The notes below the pieces were generated by a model. That model had not been told where the DNA came from. It made no database searches and saw nothing but the letters and a program-made list of their open reading frames with translations. The position numbers and the translations under genes are program-made. From contig CAZTHL010000044.1 in NCBI GenBank assembly GCA_964613585.1, positions 1 to 31,441 on the forward strand: a stretch of DNA of 31,441 bases, in the 5' to 3' direction. Source of the stretch: CAZTHL01 sp964613585 (lineage in GTDB: Bacteria; Pseudomonadota; Alphaproteobacteria; DSM-16000; Inquilinaceae). Positions 7,298 to 15,671 of the stretch are shown one piece after another. The stretch's first letter is position 1, and the number at the start of each line of letters is the position of its first letter.

Positions 7298-7594
7298 TCA
7301 GCCGCTGGTCTGCGGGGCCTCCTCGGTCCCGCGATGGTCGCGCCGTATGAAGTAGAGGTTGCGCAGATAGATGAGCGCGCCGGTCGACTGGCCAAGGATG
7401 AACACCGGATCGCGCTTGTAGATGGCGTAGCTGAGCAGGACCAAGCCGCCGGCCAGGCTGAGGTACCAGAAGGCGATCGGCATGACGCTGCGCTTGGCCC
7501 GCTCGCTGCAGATCCACTGCAGCAGGAAGCGCATGCCGAACAGCGCCTGTCCGGCAAAGCCGATGACGAGCCAGACGATCTCGACGGAAGTCAT
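7298..7594 (-). CDS. LAB_N (lipid-A-disaccharide synthase N-terminal domain-like) membrane protein
   Basis: 98 residues. The protein matches the small LAB_N family, named from a domain fused to LpxB in some species but often standing alone beside lipid-linked sugar transferases. It has three likely transmembrane helices (about residues 5-25, 38-60 and 65-85) and the hallmark motifs FGMRFLLQWICSE, a PIAFWYLSLAGG segment, YAIYKRDPVFILGQ and IYLRNLYFI. Its ATG directly abuts the stop of the upstream GT2 gene (TAGATG), so the two are translationally coupled. A role in flipping or handling a lipid-linked sugar is an inference from context. Confidence 0.9.
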   Translation of the reverse strand: MTSVEIVWLVIGFAGQALFGMRFLLQWICSERAKRSVMPIAFWYLSLAGGLVLLSYAIYKRDPVFILGQSTGALIYLRNLYFIRRDHRGTEEAPQTSG

Positions 7595-8419
7595 CTAATC
7601 CCTCGGTTCTTCGCGGATCGCGCTCGGTCGGCGCCGCCGCTGCATCAGCCAGTAGACCCCGAGCAGGTCGACGATCCCGACCCAGAGCCGGTTCCAGATT
7701 CCGTACTTCGACGTCCCGGAGCGCCGCGGCCGGTGGCCGACGCCAACCAGGCGGGCGGTGTAGCCTTCCCGTCGGATCAGGGCCGGCAGGAAGCGGTGCT
7801 GATGGTCGAAATAGGGCAGCAGCAGGAAGACATCCCGGCGGAATGCCTTCAGCCCGCAGCCGGTGTCCGGGGTGCGGTCGCCGAGCAGCCGGGCCCGCAC
7901 GCCATTCGCCACGCGCGACGACAGCCGCTTGACCTGGCTGTCGCGGCGGTGCCGCCGCTGTCCGGCGACCATGGCCAGATCCCGGGGCGCGGTCGGCACG
8001 GCCAGCGGCTCCAGAACATTGCCGATGTCGGCCGGGTCGTTCTGCCCGTCACCGTCCAGGGTGACCACCAGCCGGCCGCGCGCGGCGAGCACCCCGCTGC
8101 GCAGCGCCGCGCTCTGGCCGCAGCCTTCGGCGTGACGGATCACCCGCAGCGCCGGAAAGGCCGCCAAGGCGTCACGCAGCTCCCGGCCGGTCTGGTCGGT
8201 GCTGCCATCGTCGACATAGACCACCTCGAACCGCCAGCGGCCGGCCATGGCCGCATGGATCTCCTCGATCAGCGGACGGATGTTGCCGGCCTCGTTGCGC
8301 ACCGGGACGATGACCGATATGTCGGGCGGCACATCCGGGCGGGGTGGCGCATGGGCGGCCGCGCCCGCCGGGTCGGCCAGGGCGGGCGGCTGGCGGAAGG
8401 ACAGGAGGGTGCTGCTCAC
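7595..8419 (-). CDS. Glycosyltransferase family 2 (polyprenyl-phosphate sugar synthase, ArnC/DPM1-like)
   Basis: 274 residues. A GT-A type glycosyltransferase, most like dolichyl-/undecaprenyl-phosphate sugar transferases that load a sugar onto a lipid carrier on the cytoplasmic face. Motifs: ISVIVPVRNEAGNI at about 34-47, the first nucleotide-binding DDGS (70-73), the DxD-containing DGDGQNDP (122-129), and GCGLKAFRRDVF near 188-199. The C-terminus (GIWNRLWVGIVDLLGVYWL) is one hydrophobic membrane-associated segment instead of the two helices of E. coli ArnC. It is followed without a gap by the LAB_N gene and is divergent from the GT39 gene, so it probably supplies the lipid-linked sugar used by GT39. 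The sugar cannot be told from sequence. Confidence 0.9.
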   Translation of the reverse strand: MSSTLLSFRQPPALADPAGAAAHAPPRPDVPPDISVIVPVRNEAGNIRPLIEEIHAAMAGRWRFEVVYVDDGSTDQTGRELRDALAAFPALRVIRHAEGCGQSAALRSGVLAARGRLVVTLDGDGQNDPADIGNVLEPLAVPTAPRDLAMVAGQRRHRRDSQVKRLSSRVANGVRARLLGDRTPDTGCGLKAFRRDVFLLLPYFDHQHRFLPALIRREGYTARLVGVGHRPRRSGTSKYGIWNRLWVGIVDLLGVYWLMQRRRRPSAIREEPRD

Positions 8420-8620
8420 GTCTGCCTTTCATGGCGTCGAGGGGCTCGGACCGGGGTGCAGACGGGACGGCCCGATCGCCCGCGAATCGGCAATAATCGT
8501 GCGGACCCTAGCGTCTTCGCCTCAGGCACGCCAGCACCGTGGCAGGCGGTTAAAGAATTTCGGGCGGGCGTGTGCGCTGCGCCGCAGAAACGTGTTCTTG
8601 TCACCCCGGGGGACCCGCCG

Positions 8621-10309
8621 GTGGATCGTCTGACCGAAGGTCTATTGCCCTACGCGATCCTGACGCTGCTCTGCCTCGCACTGTTCGTGCCCGGCCAGGC
8701 TGCCGTGCCGGTGCTCGACCGGGACGAGTCGCGCTTCGTGCAGGCCTCCCAGCAGATGCTCGAGAGCGGCGACCTGGTCGACATCCGCTTTCAGGACGAG
8801 CCGCGCCACAGGAAGCCGGTCGGCATCTATTGGCTGCAGGCGGCGAGCGTCGCGCTGCTCGGACCCGGCGACGGCGGAGCGCTGTGGCCCTATCGGCTGC
8901 CCTCGCTGCTGGGCGCCCTGGTGGCGGTGCTGCTCACCTTCGCCCTCGGCCGCGCCCTGGTCGGCCGGCAGGCGGCCCTGATCGGCGCCGGCCTGCTCGC
9001 TGTCTCGGTCGTGGTGGTGACCGAGGCGCACATCGCCAAGACCGATGCCGTGCTGCTGGCCTGCGCCGTCGCCGCCCAGGGCGCGCTAGGCCGGATGTTC
9101 CTGGCGGGCCGGACGGCGCCGGCCCGGCCCGGCCTGGCGCTGCCGCTGCTGTTCTGGGGCGCCAACGGCATCGCCGTGCTGATCAAGGGACCGATCGTGC
9201 CGATGATCAGCGCCCTCACGGTGCTGGCGCTGGTGATCGCCTTCCCCGAGCGGGGCTGGCTGGCCCGTCTGCGCGCCGCCCGGGGCCTGCCGCTGGCGCT
9301 GGCCCTGGTGGCGCCCTGGGCGATCGCCATCGGGCTCGCCACCGACGGCGCCTTCTATCGGGAAGCGATCGGCGGCGACCTGCTGGCCAAGGTGGCGAGC
9401 GGCCAGGAATCCCATGGGGCGCCGCCCGGCTACTTCGCGGCGGTGGCGACGCTCACGTTCTGGCCGGCTTCGCTGCTGCTCTGGCCGGCGCTGGTCTGGG
9501 CGGTCGGCCGGCGGCACGAGCCCGGCGTCGGCGTCTGCCTGGCCTGGCTGGTGCCGGCCTGGCTGGTGTTCGAACTGGTGCCGACCAAGCTGCCGCATTA
9601 CACCATGCCGCTCTACCCGGCCCTGGCGCTGCTGGTCGGCGCCGCGCTGGTCGCCGGCGCGCCGGTCCTCCGCTCGGCCCTGGCGCGCGGCTGGGCGATC
9701 GTCTGGGCGGCCGCCGGGCTGGCGCTCGCCGGGGCGCTGATGGCGGCGCCGATCGTCTATGGCGGCGGGATCGGCCCGTTCGCCGTCCTGGCGGCGCTGG
9801 GAGCGGGCGGCGCGGCGGTCGCCGGAGCGGTGCTGGTCTGGCGCCGCCGGCCGGCGCACGCCCTGGCGGCGGCGGTGGCCGGGGCGGCGATCACCCTGCC
9901 GGCGACGTTCGGCGGGATCATGCCGGCGCTCGATCGGCTGTGGGTCGCCGACCGGGTCGCCGCCGCCCTCGCCGTCGCCTATCCGGAGGGTGTGCCGCCG
10001 GTGGTCTCGGCCGGCTTCACCGAGCCCAGCCTGGTGTTCCGGGTCGGCACCGGCACGGTGCTGACGGGCGGCGAGGGCGCCGCCGATGTCCTGGTCGCGC
10101 GTCCAGAGGCGGTGGCGCTGGTCGAGGGGCGCCAGCGCGAGGCGTTCGCGGCCGCCGTCGACGCCGCCGGCATCGCGGTCGAGCGCTTCGGCACCGTGCG
10201 CGGCTTCAACTACTCCAAGGGCCGCGAGGTCGAGATCGCCCTGGTGCGCCGGGCGGCGGAGGACAAGCCGGCGCGACTGTCCGGGTCCGGTGTCGGGGAA
10301 GGCCGTTGA
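8621..10309 (+). CDS. ArnT-like GT39 family membrane glycosyltransferase
   Basis: 562 residues from GTG 8621, which has GGGGGACC about 8 bases upstream; the frame is open far upstream but without a better start. The protein belongs to the GT39/PMT-like family, whose ArnT members move a sugar from undecaprenyl phosphate to lipid A on the periplasmic side. The first periplasmic loop carries the family signature LDRDESRFVQASQQML, GDLVDIRFQDEPRHRKPVGIYWLQAA; the Asp/Glu pair here is the catalytic region. Some 10-12 hydrophobic helices follow, with the KLPHYTMPLYPALALL segment typical of ArnT, and a C-terminal soluble domain from about residue 440. The length is close to ArnT (about 550). Acceptor (lipid A or another glycolipid) is inferred from family. 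Confidence 0.9.
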   Translation: MDRLTEGLLPYAILTLLCLALFVPGQAAVPVLDRDESRFVQASQQMLESGDLVDIRFQDEPRHRKPVGIYWLQAASVALLGPGDGGALWPYRLPSLLGALVAVLLTFALGRALVGRQAALIGAGLLAVSVVVVTEAHIAKTDAVLLACAVAAQGALGRMFLAGRTAPARPGLALPLLFWGANGIAVLIKGPIVPMISALTVLALVIAFPERGWLARLRAARGLPLALALVAPWAIAIGLATDGAFYREAIGGDLLAKVASGQESHGAPPGYFAAVATLTFWPASLLLWPALVWAVGRRHEPGVGVCLAWLVPAWLVFELVPTKLPHYTMPLYPALALLVGAALVAGAPVLRSALARGWAIVWAAAGLALAGALMAAPIVYGGGIGPFAVLAALGAGGAAVAGAVLVWRRRPAHALAAAVAGAAITLPATFGGIMPALDRLWVADRVAAALAVAYPEGVPPVVSAGFTEPSLVFRVGTGTVLTGGEGAADVLVARPEAVALVEGRQREAFAAAVDAAGIAVERFGTVRGFNYSKGREVEIALVRRAAEDKPARLSGSGVGEGR

Positions 10310-10349
10310 CGCGGCGGTCACGGCTTCGGCACAAGGTCGACAGCCCTCG

Positions 10350-11098
10350 ATGTCGCGACGCAGCACCCCGCCGACCATGCGCCCCGACCCGCACGAGCCC
10401 GACCTCGCCACGGCCGTGCCCGCCCCGCTGACCCGGTGGATGCAGTGGCAGAGGCGTGTGGTCGGGGAGCGGAACCGGCCCTTCCTGATCGGCTTCCTGG
10501 TCGTCTCGGCGCTGTGCCTGGTCTGCATCATCCTCGTCGACCGGCCGCTGGCGTTGCGGCTGGCCGAGGCGCGCGATACCGACCTGTTCGGCTTCTTCAA
10601 CACCATCACCGACCTCGGCAAGGGCCACGTCTGGTATGCCCTCAGCCTCGGCGGACTGGTGATCTGCACCCTGGCCGCCCGCTACACCATGCTGCTGGAG
10701 GCCGAGGCGCGGCTGCGCGCCCACGCCCGCCGCTTCCTCTATGGTCTCACCTGCCTGGTGCTGGCCGGCATCCCGGTGCCGCTGATCAAGGTGATCACCG
10801 GCCGGTTTCGCCCGGAGTATCTGGTGGAGAGCGGCCTCTACGGCTTCAGCCCGCTCTATTTCGACCTGGGCTCCGTCACCTTTCCGTCCGGCCACACCCA
10901 GACCGCGTTCACGGTGATGACCGTGCTGCTGGTCCTGTTCCCGCGCTATGACGTGCTCTACGTCACCCTGGCCGTTCTGGTCGGCGCCAGCCGGGTGTTC
11001 GTCAACGCGCATTTCCTCAGTGATGTGCTGATGGGCGCCTTCATCGGCGTCGCCGTGCCGCTGCTCGTCAAGCGCTGGTTCGAGCGCGACGGCCGGCG
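10350..11098 (+). CDS. PAP2 superfamily membrane phosphatase (3' end lost in gap)
   Basis: 249 codons are visible, open into the N run. All three acid-phosphatase motifs are intact: K-x6-RP (Lys147 to Pro155, KVITGRFRP), PSGH (179-182) and SR-x5-H-x3-D (Ser214, Arg215, His221, Asp225). Several hydrophobic helices surround them, as in undecaprenyl-pyrophosphate or lipid A phosphatases (UppP/LpxE/LpxT-like). The start ATG 10350 lies 40 bases after the GT39 stop. With a lipid-sugar transferase pair next door, recycling of polyprenyl phosphate or lipid A dephosphorylation is likely. The motifs lie close to the gap, so only a short C-terminus is missing. The right side of the gap does not obviously continue the protein. 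Confidence 0.9.
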
Positions 11099-11198
11099 NN
11101 NNNNNNNNNNNNNNNNNNNNNNNNNNNNNNNNNNNNNNNNNNNNNNNNNNNNNNNNNNNNNNNNNNNNNNNNNNNNNNNNNNNNNNNNNNNNNNNNNN
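11099..11198. other. Assembly gap (100 N)
   Basis: Exactly 100 consecutive N, the usual placeholder for a scaffold gap of unknown length. It hides the end of the PAP2 gene and possibly whole genes between it and the O-acetylhomoserine sulfhydrylase gene. Confidence 0.98.
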
Positions 11199-11222
11199 CG
11201 GCCGGCGGCCTGCCCGGTATCG

Positions 11223-11240
11223 CCGTGCTCCGTGGCACGG
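11223..11240 (-). terminator. Hairpin downstream of the O-acetylhomoserine sulfhydrylase gene
   Basis: CCGTGC (11223-11228) pairs with GCACGG (11235-11240) around a 6-base loop, 20 bases beyond the stop of the minus-strand gene. No clear T-run; it may serve either strand. Confidence 0.35.
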
Positions 11241-11260
11241 TTCCGCCGTGACCCCCAGGC

Positions 11261-12574
11261 CTACTCCGCGGCGGCCTTGCCGGCGGCGGCGACCTTGTCG
11301 AGGCCTTGCGAGAGATCGGCGATGATGTCCTCGACGCTCTCGATGCCGACCGACAGGCGCACCACCTCCGGCCCGGCGCCGGCGGCGACCAGCGCCTCCG
11401 GGCCGAGCTGGCGATGAGTCGTCGAGGCCGGGTGGATGATGAGCGAGCGGGTGTCGCCGATGTTGGCCAGATGGCTCAGCAGCTCGACGCTCTCGACCAG
11501 CTTCACCCCGGCCTGATAGCCGCCCTTGAGGCCGAAGGTGAACACCGCGCCGGCGCCCCTGGGCACGTACTTCCGCGCCAGGGCATGATAGGGCGAGGCG
11601 GGCCGGCCGGCATAGTTCACCCAGTCCACCTGCGGATGCCCGGCCAGGAAATCGGCGACGGCGAGCGCGTTGGCGCAGTGCCGCTCCATGCGCAGGGCCA
11701 GGGTCTCGATGCCGAGCAGGGTCAGGAAGGCGTTCATCGGCTGCTGGTTGACGCCGAGATCGCGCAGGCCGACGGCGTGAGCGTGCATGGTCATGGCCAA
11801 GTGGCCGAAGGTCTCGTGGAACCTGAGGCCGTGGTAGCCGGGGTCGGGCTCGACCAGGGCCTTGTGCTTGCCGCCCTTCGTCCAGTCGTAGCGGCCGGAG
11901 TCAATCAGCGCGCCGCCGATCGAGGTGCCGTTGCCGGACAGGAACTTGGTGGTCGAGTGCACCACCATGTCGGCGCCGAAGTCGATCGGCCGGCACAGGT
12001 ACGGCGTGGCCATGGTGTTGTCGACGATGAGCGGCAGGCCGGCCTCGTGCGCCACCGCAGCGATCGCCTCGAGGTCGCTGACCACGCCGCCCGGGTTGGC
12101 CAGGCTTTCGACGAACAGCACGCGCGTCGCCGGCGTGATCGCCCGGCGGAAGGCCTCCGGATCGTCGTTGTCGACGAACACCGACCGCCAGCCGAAGGCG
12201 CGCGGAAAGCTGTTGCCGATCTGGTTGACGGTGCCGCCGTAGAGCTTCGAGCCGAGCACGATCTCCGACCCTGGCTCCATCAGCGGGAACAGGGCGAGCA
12301 GCTGCGCGGCGTGGCCGGAGGCGGTGGCGGTGGCGCCGACCCCGCCCTCGAGCGCGGCCAGCCGCTCCTCGAGCTTGGCCACCGTCGGATTGGTGATGCG
12401 CGAGTAGATGAAGCCGAGCTGCTCCAGGTTGAACAGCGCCGCGGCGTGGTCGACGTCCTCGAAGACGTAGGATGTGGTCTGATAGATCGGCGTCTGCCGC
12501 GCGCCCGTGCTGGGGTCCGGCGCGGCACCGGCATGAAGCGCGAGGGTCTCGAATCCGGGCTGCTTATCGGTCAT
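11261..12574 (-). CDS. metY: O-acetylhomoserine aminocarboxypropyltransferase (O-acetylhomoserine sulfhydrylase)
   Basis: 437 residues, family length. A PLP enzyme of the Cys/Met metabolism class that makes homocysteine from O-acetylhomoserine and sulfide (direct sulfhydrylation route to methionine). Visible signs: FETLALHAG near the N-terminus, the QTPIYQTTSY segment, YSRITNPT (residues 57-64), SGHAAQ around 86, the Asp185 in VDNTMATP, and the PLP lysine Lys210 in STTKFLSGNG. The NPGG and SLGD-like end blocks are those of the MetY group. It is last in a tight minus-strand operon: its start overlaps the end of the CoA-binding protein gene by 11 bases. Confidence 0.95.
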   Translation of the reverse strand: MTDKQPGFETLALHAGAAPDPSTGARQTPIYQTTSYVFEDVDHAAALFNLEQLGFIYSRITNPTVAKLEERLAALEGGVGATATASGHAAQLLALFPLMEPGSEIVLGSKLYGGTVNQIGNSFPRAFGWRSVFVDNDDPEAFRRAITPATRVLFVESLANPGGVVSDLEAIAAVAHEAGLPLIVDNTMATPYLCRPIDFGADMVVHSTTKFLSGNGTSIGGALIDSGRYDWTKGGKHKALVEPDPGYHGLRFHETFGHLAMTMHAHAVGLRDLGVNQQPMNAFLTLLGIETLALRMERHCANALAVADFLAGHPQVDWVNYAGRPASPYHALARKYVPRGAGAVFTFGLKGGYQAGVKLVESVELLSHLANIGDTRSLIIHPASTTHRQLGPEALVAAGAGPEVVRLSVGIESVEDIIADLSQGLDKVAAAGKAAAE

Positions 12575-13079
12575 GCCGCACCTTTCGTACCTTTGACGAG
12601 ATCAATCCGGTATTGATGCCGCCCCAGCCGAGCTCGCCATTGAGCCGAGCCCATTCCTGCTTGGGGCAGCGGTCCATCACCACCTCGAGCCCGGCCGCCC
12701 GGGCGCGCGCCGCCGCCGCCTCGTGGCGCACGCCGAGCTGCATCCAGACGATCCTGGGCGGCTCGGGCAGCGCCAGGATCTCCTCGATGATCGGCTCGAC
12801 CGCCTCGGCGCCGCGAAAGATGTCCACCATGTCGACCGCCATCGGCAGCTCGGCAAGGCCGGCATAGACCCGCTCGCCGAGAATGGACCGGCCCGCCGCC
12901 ACCGGGTTCACCGGCAGCACCCGGAAGCCCTTGGCCTGCAGATAGGCCATCACGTAATGGCTCGGCCGCACCGGATTCGGGCTGGCGCCGACCATGGCGA
13001 TGGTGCGCACGCCCTCGAGCAGCCGGCGCAGCCAGGCGTCGCCCGCGGCCGGCGCGGCGGCGGTGTCCGCGGAGGCCAT
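12564..13079 (-). CDS. CoA-binding protein (YccU-like)
   Basis: 171 residues. A Rossmann-type CoA_binding domain protein like E. coli YccU: the glycine-rich start TIAMVGASPNPVRPSHYVMAYLQAKGFRVLPVNP (about residues 26-59), then the VDMVDIFRGAEAVEPIIEEI block and the IVWMQLGVRHEAAA segment, which ends in the family Cys (VVMDRCPKQEW). The molecular function is not known, although the domain is related to succinyl-CoA synthetase alpha. It starts 6 bases after the stop of the crotonase gene and overlaps metY, so the three genes form one operon. Confidence 0.92.
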   Translation of the reverse strand: MASADTAAAPAAGDAWLRRLLEGVRTIAMVGASPNPVRPSHYVMAYLQAKGFRVLPVNPVAAGRSILGERVYAGLAELPMAVDMVDIFRGAEAVEPIIEEILALPEPPRIVWMQLGVRHEAAAARARAAGLEVVMDRCPKQEWARLNGELGWGGINTGLISSKVRKVRHDR

Positions 13080-13085
13080 GCCGGA

Positions 13086-13901
13086 TCAGCGGCCTTCCCA
13101 GCGCGGCGGCCGCTTCTCGAGGAAGGCGTCGATGCCCTCCGCCGCGTCGCGGAACAGCATGTTCTCGGTCATCACCTCGCCGGTATAGGCGTAGGCCTCG
13201 GCGAGGCCGAGCTCGGCCTGGCGGTGGAAGGCCCGCTTGCCGGTGCGCACCACGAGCGGCGACTTGCCGGCGATGGCGCGGGCGAGCCGGGCGGTCTCGG
13301 CCTCGAGCCCCGCCTCGGCGACAACGCGGTTGACGAGGCCGAGCTCGGCGGCGCGGGCGGCCGGGATCAGTTCGCCCGTCAGCAGCATCTCCATGGCGGC
13401 CTTGCGGCCGACGGCGCGGCTCAGCGCCACCATGGGAGTCGAGCAGAACAGGCCGATGTTGACGCCGGGCACGGCGAAGCGGGCGCTGTCGGCGGCGACG
13501 GCGAGATCGCAGGAGGCGACCAGCTGGCAGCCCGCCGCGGTGGCGATGCCGTGCACCCGGGCGATCACCGGCTGCGGCAGGTCGACGATGCGCAGCATGA
13601 GGTCGGCGCACTGCCGGAACAGCGCCTGATACGCTTCCCGCCTCGGCTCTTGACGCATCTCGCGCAGGTCGTGGCCGGCGCAGAAGGCCGGACCGGCGCC
13701 GGCCAGCACGACGACGCGCGTCGTCGGGTCGTCGGCGATGGCGTCGAGCGCGGCGTGCAACTCGGCCATCAACGCCGTCGACAGGGCGTTGCGGGCCTCC
13801 GGGCGGTTGAGCGTCAGGGTGGCGACGCCGTCCCCGTCAACCCGGCGGACCAGGGGCTCGGCCGCCCCGGCGGCCGGCTCGGCTTCCGCCACGCTGGTCA
13901 T
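13086..13901 (-). CDS. Enoyl-CoA hydratase/isomerase family protein, ECHDC3-like
   Basis: 271 residues from ATG 13899-13901, chosen because GGGAGG lies 5 bases upstream of it; an upstream ATG at 13931 would add 10 residues. The crotonase fold is clear: TLTLNRPEARNAL, the oxyanion-hole loop FCAGHDL and the second oxyanion segment GIATAAGCQLVASCDLAVA. Both catalytic glutamates of classical enoyl-CoA hydratase are missing: the GGG-x-E position is Gln126 (AAGCQL) and the second is Gly146 (VPGVNIG). This, with NIGLFCSTPMVALSRAVGRK, matches the ECHDC3 group whose reaction is not established. It heads the operon with the CoA-binding protein and metY and is divergent from the thioesterase gene. Confidence 0.88.
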   Translation of the reverse strand: MTSVAEAEPAAGAAEPLVRRVDGDGVATLTLNRPEARNALSTALMAELHAALDAIADDPTTRVVVLAGAGPAFCAGHDLREMRQEPRREAYQALFRQCADLMLRIVDLPQPVIARVHGIATAAGCQLVASCDLAVAADSARFAVPGVNIGLFCSTPMVALSRAVGRKAAMEMLLTGELIPAARAAELGLVNRVVAEAGLEAETARLARAIAGKSPLVVRTGKRAFHRQAELGLAEAYAYTGEVMTENMLFRDAAEGIDAFLEKRPPRWEGR

Positions 13902-14041
13902 CGACGCCTCCCGTGCTGCGCGCTGCTTCACCCCACCATAGCCCAGGCCGCCGGCCCGGCACGAGTCCGCGCTGCGCCACCCGGGTGCAGGCTCGCCCGC
14001 GTCCCGGCCGCGGTGTACGAAGGAGCGGAGAGGGGACGGCC

Positions 14042-14485
14042 ATGATCACCAAGGACGAGTTCGAGCACACGCTCAACAAGGAGATGCCGCTGATCGGCGG
14101 CTTCGGCATCTCGGTCGAGCGGATCGGCGAGGGCGAGATGACGTTGGCCATGCCCTATCGCGACGACTTCGTGCGCCCCGGCGGCACGGTGATGGGCCCG
14201 GCGCTGTTCGGGCTGGCCGACGTCGCGCTGTACGGCGCGGTGATGAGCGCCATCGGCACGGTCAAGCTGGCGGTGACCACCAGCATGACCATCAACTTCC
14301 TGCGCCGTCCGCCGCCGCGGCCGATCGTGGCCGAGGCGCGCCTGCTCAAGCTCGGCAAGCGCCTGGCCTATGGCGAGGTGCTGCTGTTCTCGGAAGGCGA
14401 GGCCGACGCCGTCGCCCACGTCACCGGCACCTACTCGATCCCGCCCGACCGGCACGCCATGCCGCCCGGAGCGTCGGTGGAGTAG
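14042..14485 (+). CDS. PaaI family hotdog thioesterase
   Basis: 147 residues from ATG 14042, preceded by a GAGAGGGG ribosome binding site; the frame is open further upstream without a better start. The single hotdog domain matches PaaI/YdiI acyl-CoA thioesterases: FVRPGGTVMGPALFGLADVALYGAVMSAIG holds the central helix with the catalytic Asp, followed by strands VTTSMTINFLRRPPPRPIVAEARLLKLGKRLAYGEV. Substrate is not evident. The gene is divergent from the crotonase gene, both handling acyl-CoA, so a shared regulatory region (13902-14041) is possible. Confidence 0.88.
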   Translation: MITKDEFEHTLNKEMPLIGGFGISVERIGEGEMTLAMPYRDDFVRPGGTVMGPALFGLADVALYGAVMSAIGTVKLAVTTSMTINFLRRPPPRPIVAEARLLKLGKRLAYGEVLLFSEGEADAVAHVTGTYSIPPDRHAMPPGASVE

Positions 14486-14555
14486 AGGGCCCGGCCGCCT
14501 CCGGGTATCCGCGTACCGCGCCGCTAAGCACTTCGGCAAGAACGGCTTTCCACCG

Positions 14556-14584
14556 TTGACAGGGAACCGGGCCGGGCCTACCTA
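14556..14584 (+). promoter_or_regulatory. Probable sigma-70 promoter of rplM-rpsI
   Basis: A perfect TTGACA (14556-14561), a 17-base spacer and TACCTA (14579-14584) lie about 70 bases upstream of rplM, as expected for a strong ribosomal-protein promoter in alphaproteobacteria. Confidence 0.6.
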
Positions 14585-14656
14585 CCCGCTGCAGCGCAGG
14601 GGCGCCCGGCACGGGCCGCCTAGCCACCGTGATCTCCCTTCCGCGAGTCGGGCCCG

Positions 14657-15118
14657 ATGAAGACCTTCTCCGCCAAGCCGGCCGAGGTGGAGCGCAAGTG
14701 GTACGTGATCGACGCCGATCACGTGATCCTCGGGCGCCTTGCCAGCGTGGTCGCCTTGCGCCTGCGGGGCAAGCACAAGCCGATCTACACGCCGCATGTC
14801 GATTGCGGCGACAACATCATCGTGGTCAACGCGGCCAAGGTGCAGCTGACCGGGCGCAAGCGCGACCACGACATCTTCTACTGGCACACCGGCTACCCGG
14901 GCGGCATCAAGGGCCGCAGCAAGGGCCAGATCCTGTCCGGCCGGCATCCCGAGCGGGTGGTGCAGAAGGCGGTGGAGCGGATGATCCCGCGCGGGCCGCT
15001 CGGCCGCCAGGTGCTGCGCAAGCTGCATGTCTATCCCGGGCCCGAGCATCCGCACCAGGCCCAGCAGCCCGTGCCGCTCGACGTCGCGGGCATGAACCCG
15101 AAGAACAAGAGGGTGTAG
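14657..15118 (+). CDS. rplM: 50S ribosomal protein L13
   Basis: 153 residues, full length. L13 binds early to 23S rRNA in 50S assembly. The start MKTFSAKPAEVERKWYVIDADHVILGRLAS, the block IYTPHVDCGDNIIVVNAAKVQLTG-KK-like and YWHTGYPGGIKG are diagnostic, and the C-terminus has LHVYPGPEHPHQAQQP. The gene is followed after three bases by rpsI in the universally conserved L13-S9 operon, and a good promoter lies upstream. Confidence 0.98.
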   Translation: MKTFSAKPAEVERKWYVIDADHVILGRLASVVALRLRGKHKPIYTPHVDCGDNIIVVNAAKVQLTGRKRDHDIFYWHTGYPGGIKGRSKGQILSGRHPERVVQKAVERMIPRGPLGRQVLRKLHVYPGPEHPHQAQQPVPLDVAGMNPKNKRV

Positions 15119-15121
15119 GCC

Positions 15122-15613
15122 ATGGCCGATCCCCAGGGCACGATCACCGATCTCAAGGATCTGGGACCGGCCACCGGCGCCCCGCCCACCGCCGAGGAGG
15201 CGCCGGTCGAGCCGCAGCGCGACGCGCTCGGCCGCGGCTATGGCACCGGGCGGCGCAAGGACTCGGTGGCCCGCGTCTGGGTCAAGCCCGGCAGCGGCAA
15301 GATCTCGGTCAACGGCAAGGACCAGCAGGTCTACTTCGCGCGGCCGGTGCTGCGCATGCTGATCAACCAGCCCTTCCTGGTCACCGACCGCATGAACCAG
15401 TTCGACGTCTACGCCACGGTGGCCGGCGGCGGCCTGTCCGGCCAGGCCGGCGCGGTCCGCCACGGCATCAGCCGGGCGCTGACCGCCTATGAGCCGACGC
15501 TGCGCGGCGTCCTCAAGTCGCTCGGCTTCCTGACCCGCGACAGCCGCCGGGTCGAGCGCAAGAAGTACGGCCGCGCCAAGGCCCGCCGCAGCTTCCAGTT
15601 CTCCAAGCGGTAG
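15122..15613 (+). CDS. rpsI: 30S ribosomal protein S9
   Basis: 163 residues, longer than the 130 of E. coli because of an N-terminal extension of about 35 residues (Pro/Ala/Glu-rich), a form seen in alphaproteobacteria. The conserved core begins at GYGTGRRKDSVARVW, with the INQPFLVT-x-x-MNQFDVYATVAGGGLSGQAGAVRHGISRAL core and ends in the basic tail KKYGRAKARRSFQFSKR that reaches the ribosomal P site. It is separated from rplM by three bases. Confidence 0.98.
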   Translation: MADPQGTITDLKDLGPATGAPPTAEEAPVEPQRDALGRGYGTGRRKDSVARVWVKPGSGKISVNGKDQQVYFARPVLRMLINQPFLVTDRMNQFDVYATVAGGGLSGQAGAVRHGISRALTAYEPTLRGVLKSLGFLTRDSRRVERKKYGRAKARRSFQFSKR

Positions 15614-15671
15614 GGCCGGGCGCCGCGTTCCCCGGGCGCCCGGTTCGACCGGCGGCGCGATGGCTGGCGTG

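Noticed and set aside
7220..8620. A very long open frame (7220-10309) starting well before the GT39 gene
   Set aside because: The part before 8621 runs antisense through the LAB_N and GT2 genes and reads as an Arg/Gly/Pro-rich GC-driven frame; only the part from GTG 8621 matches GT39.
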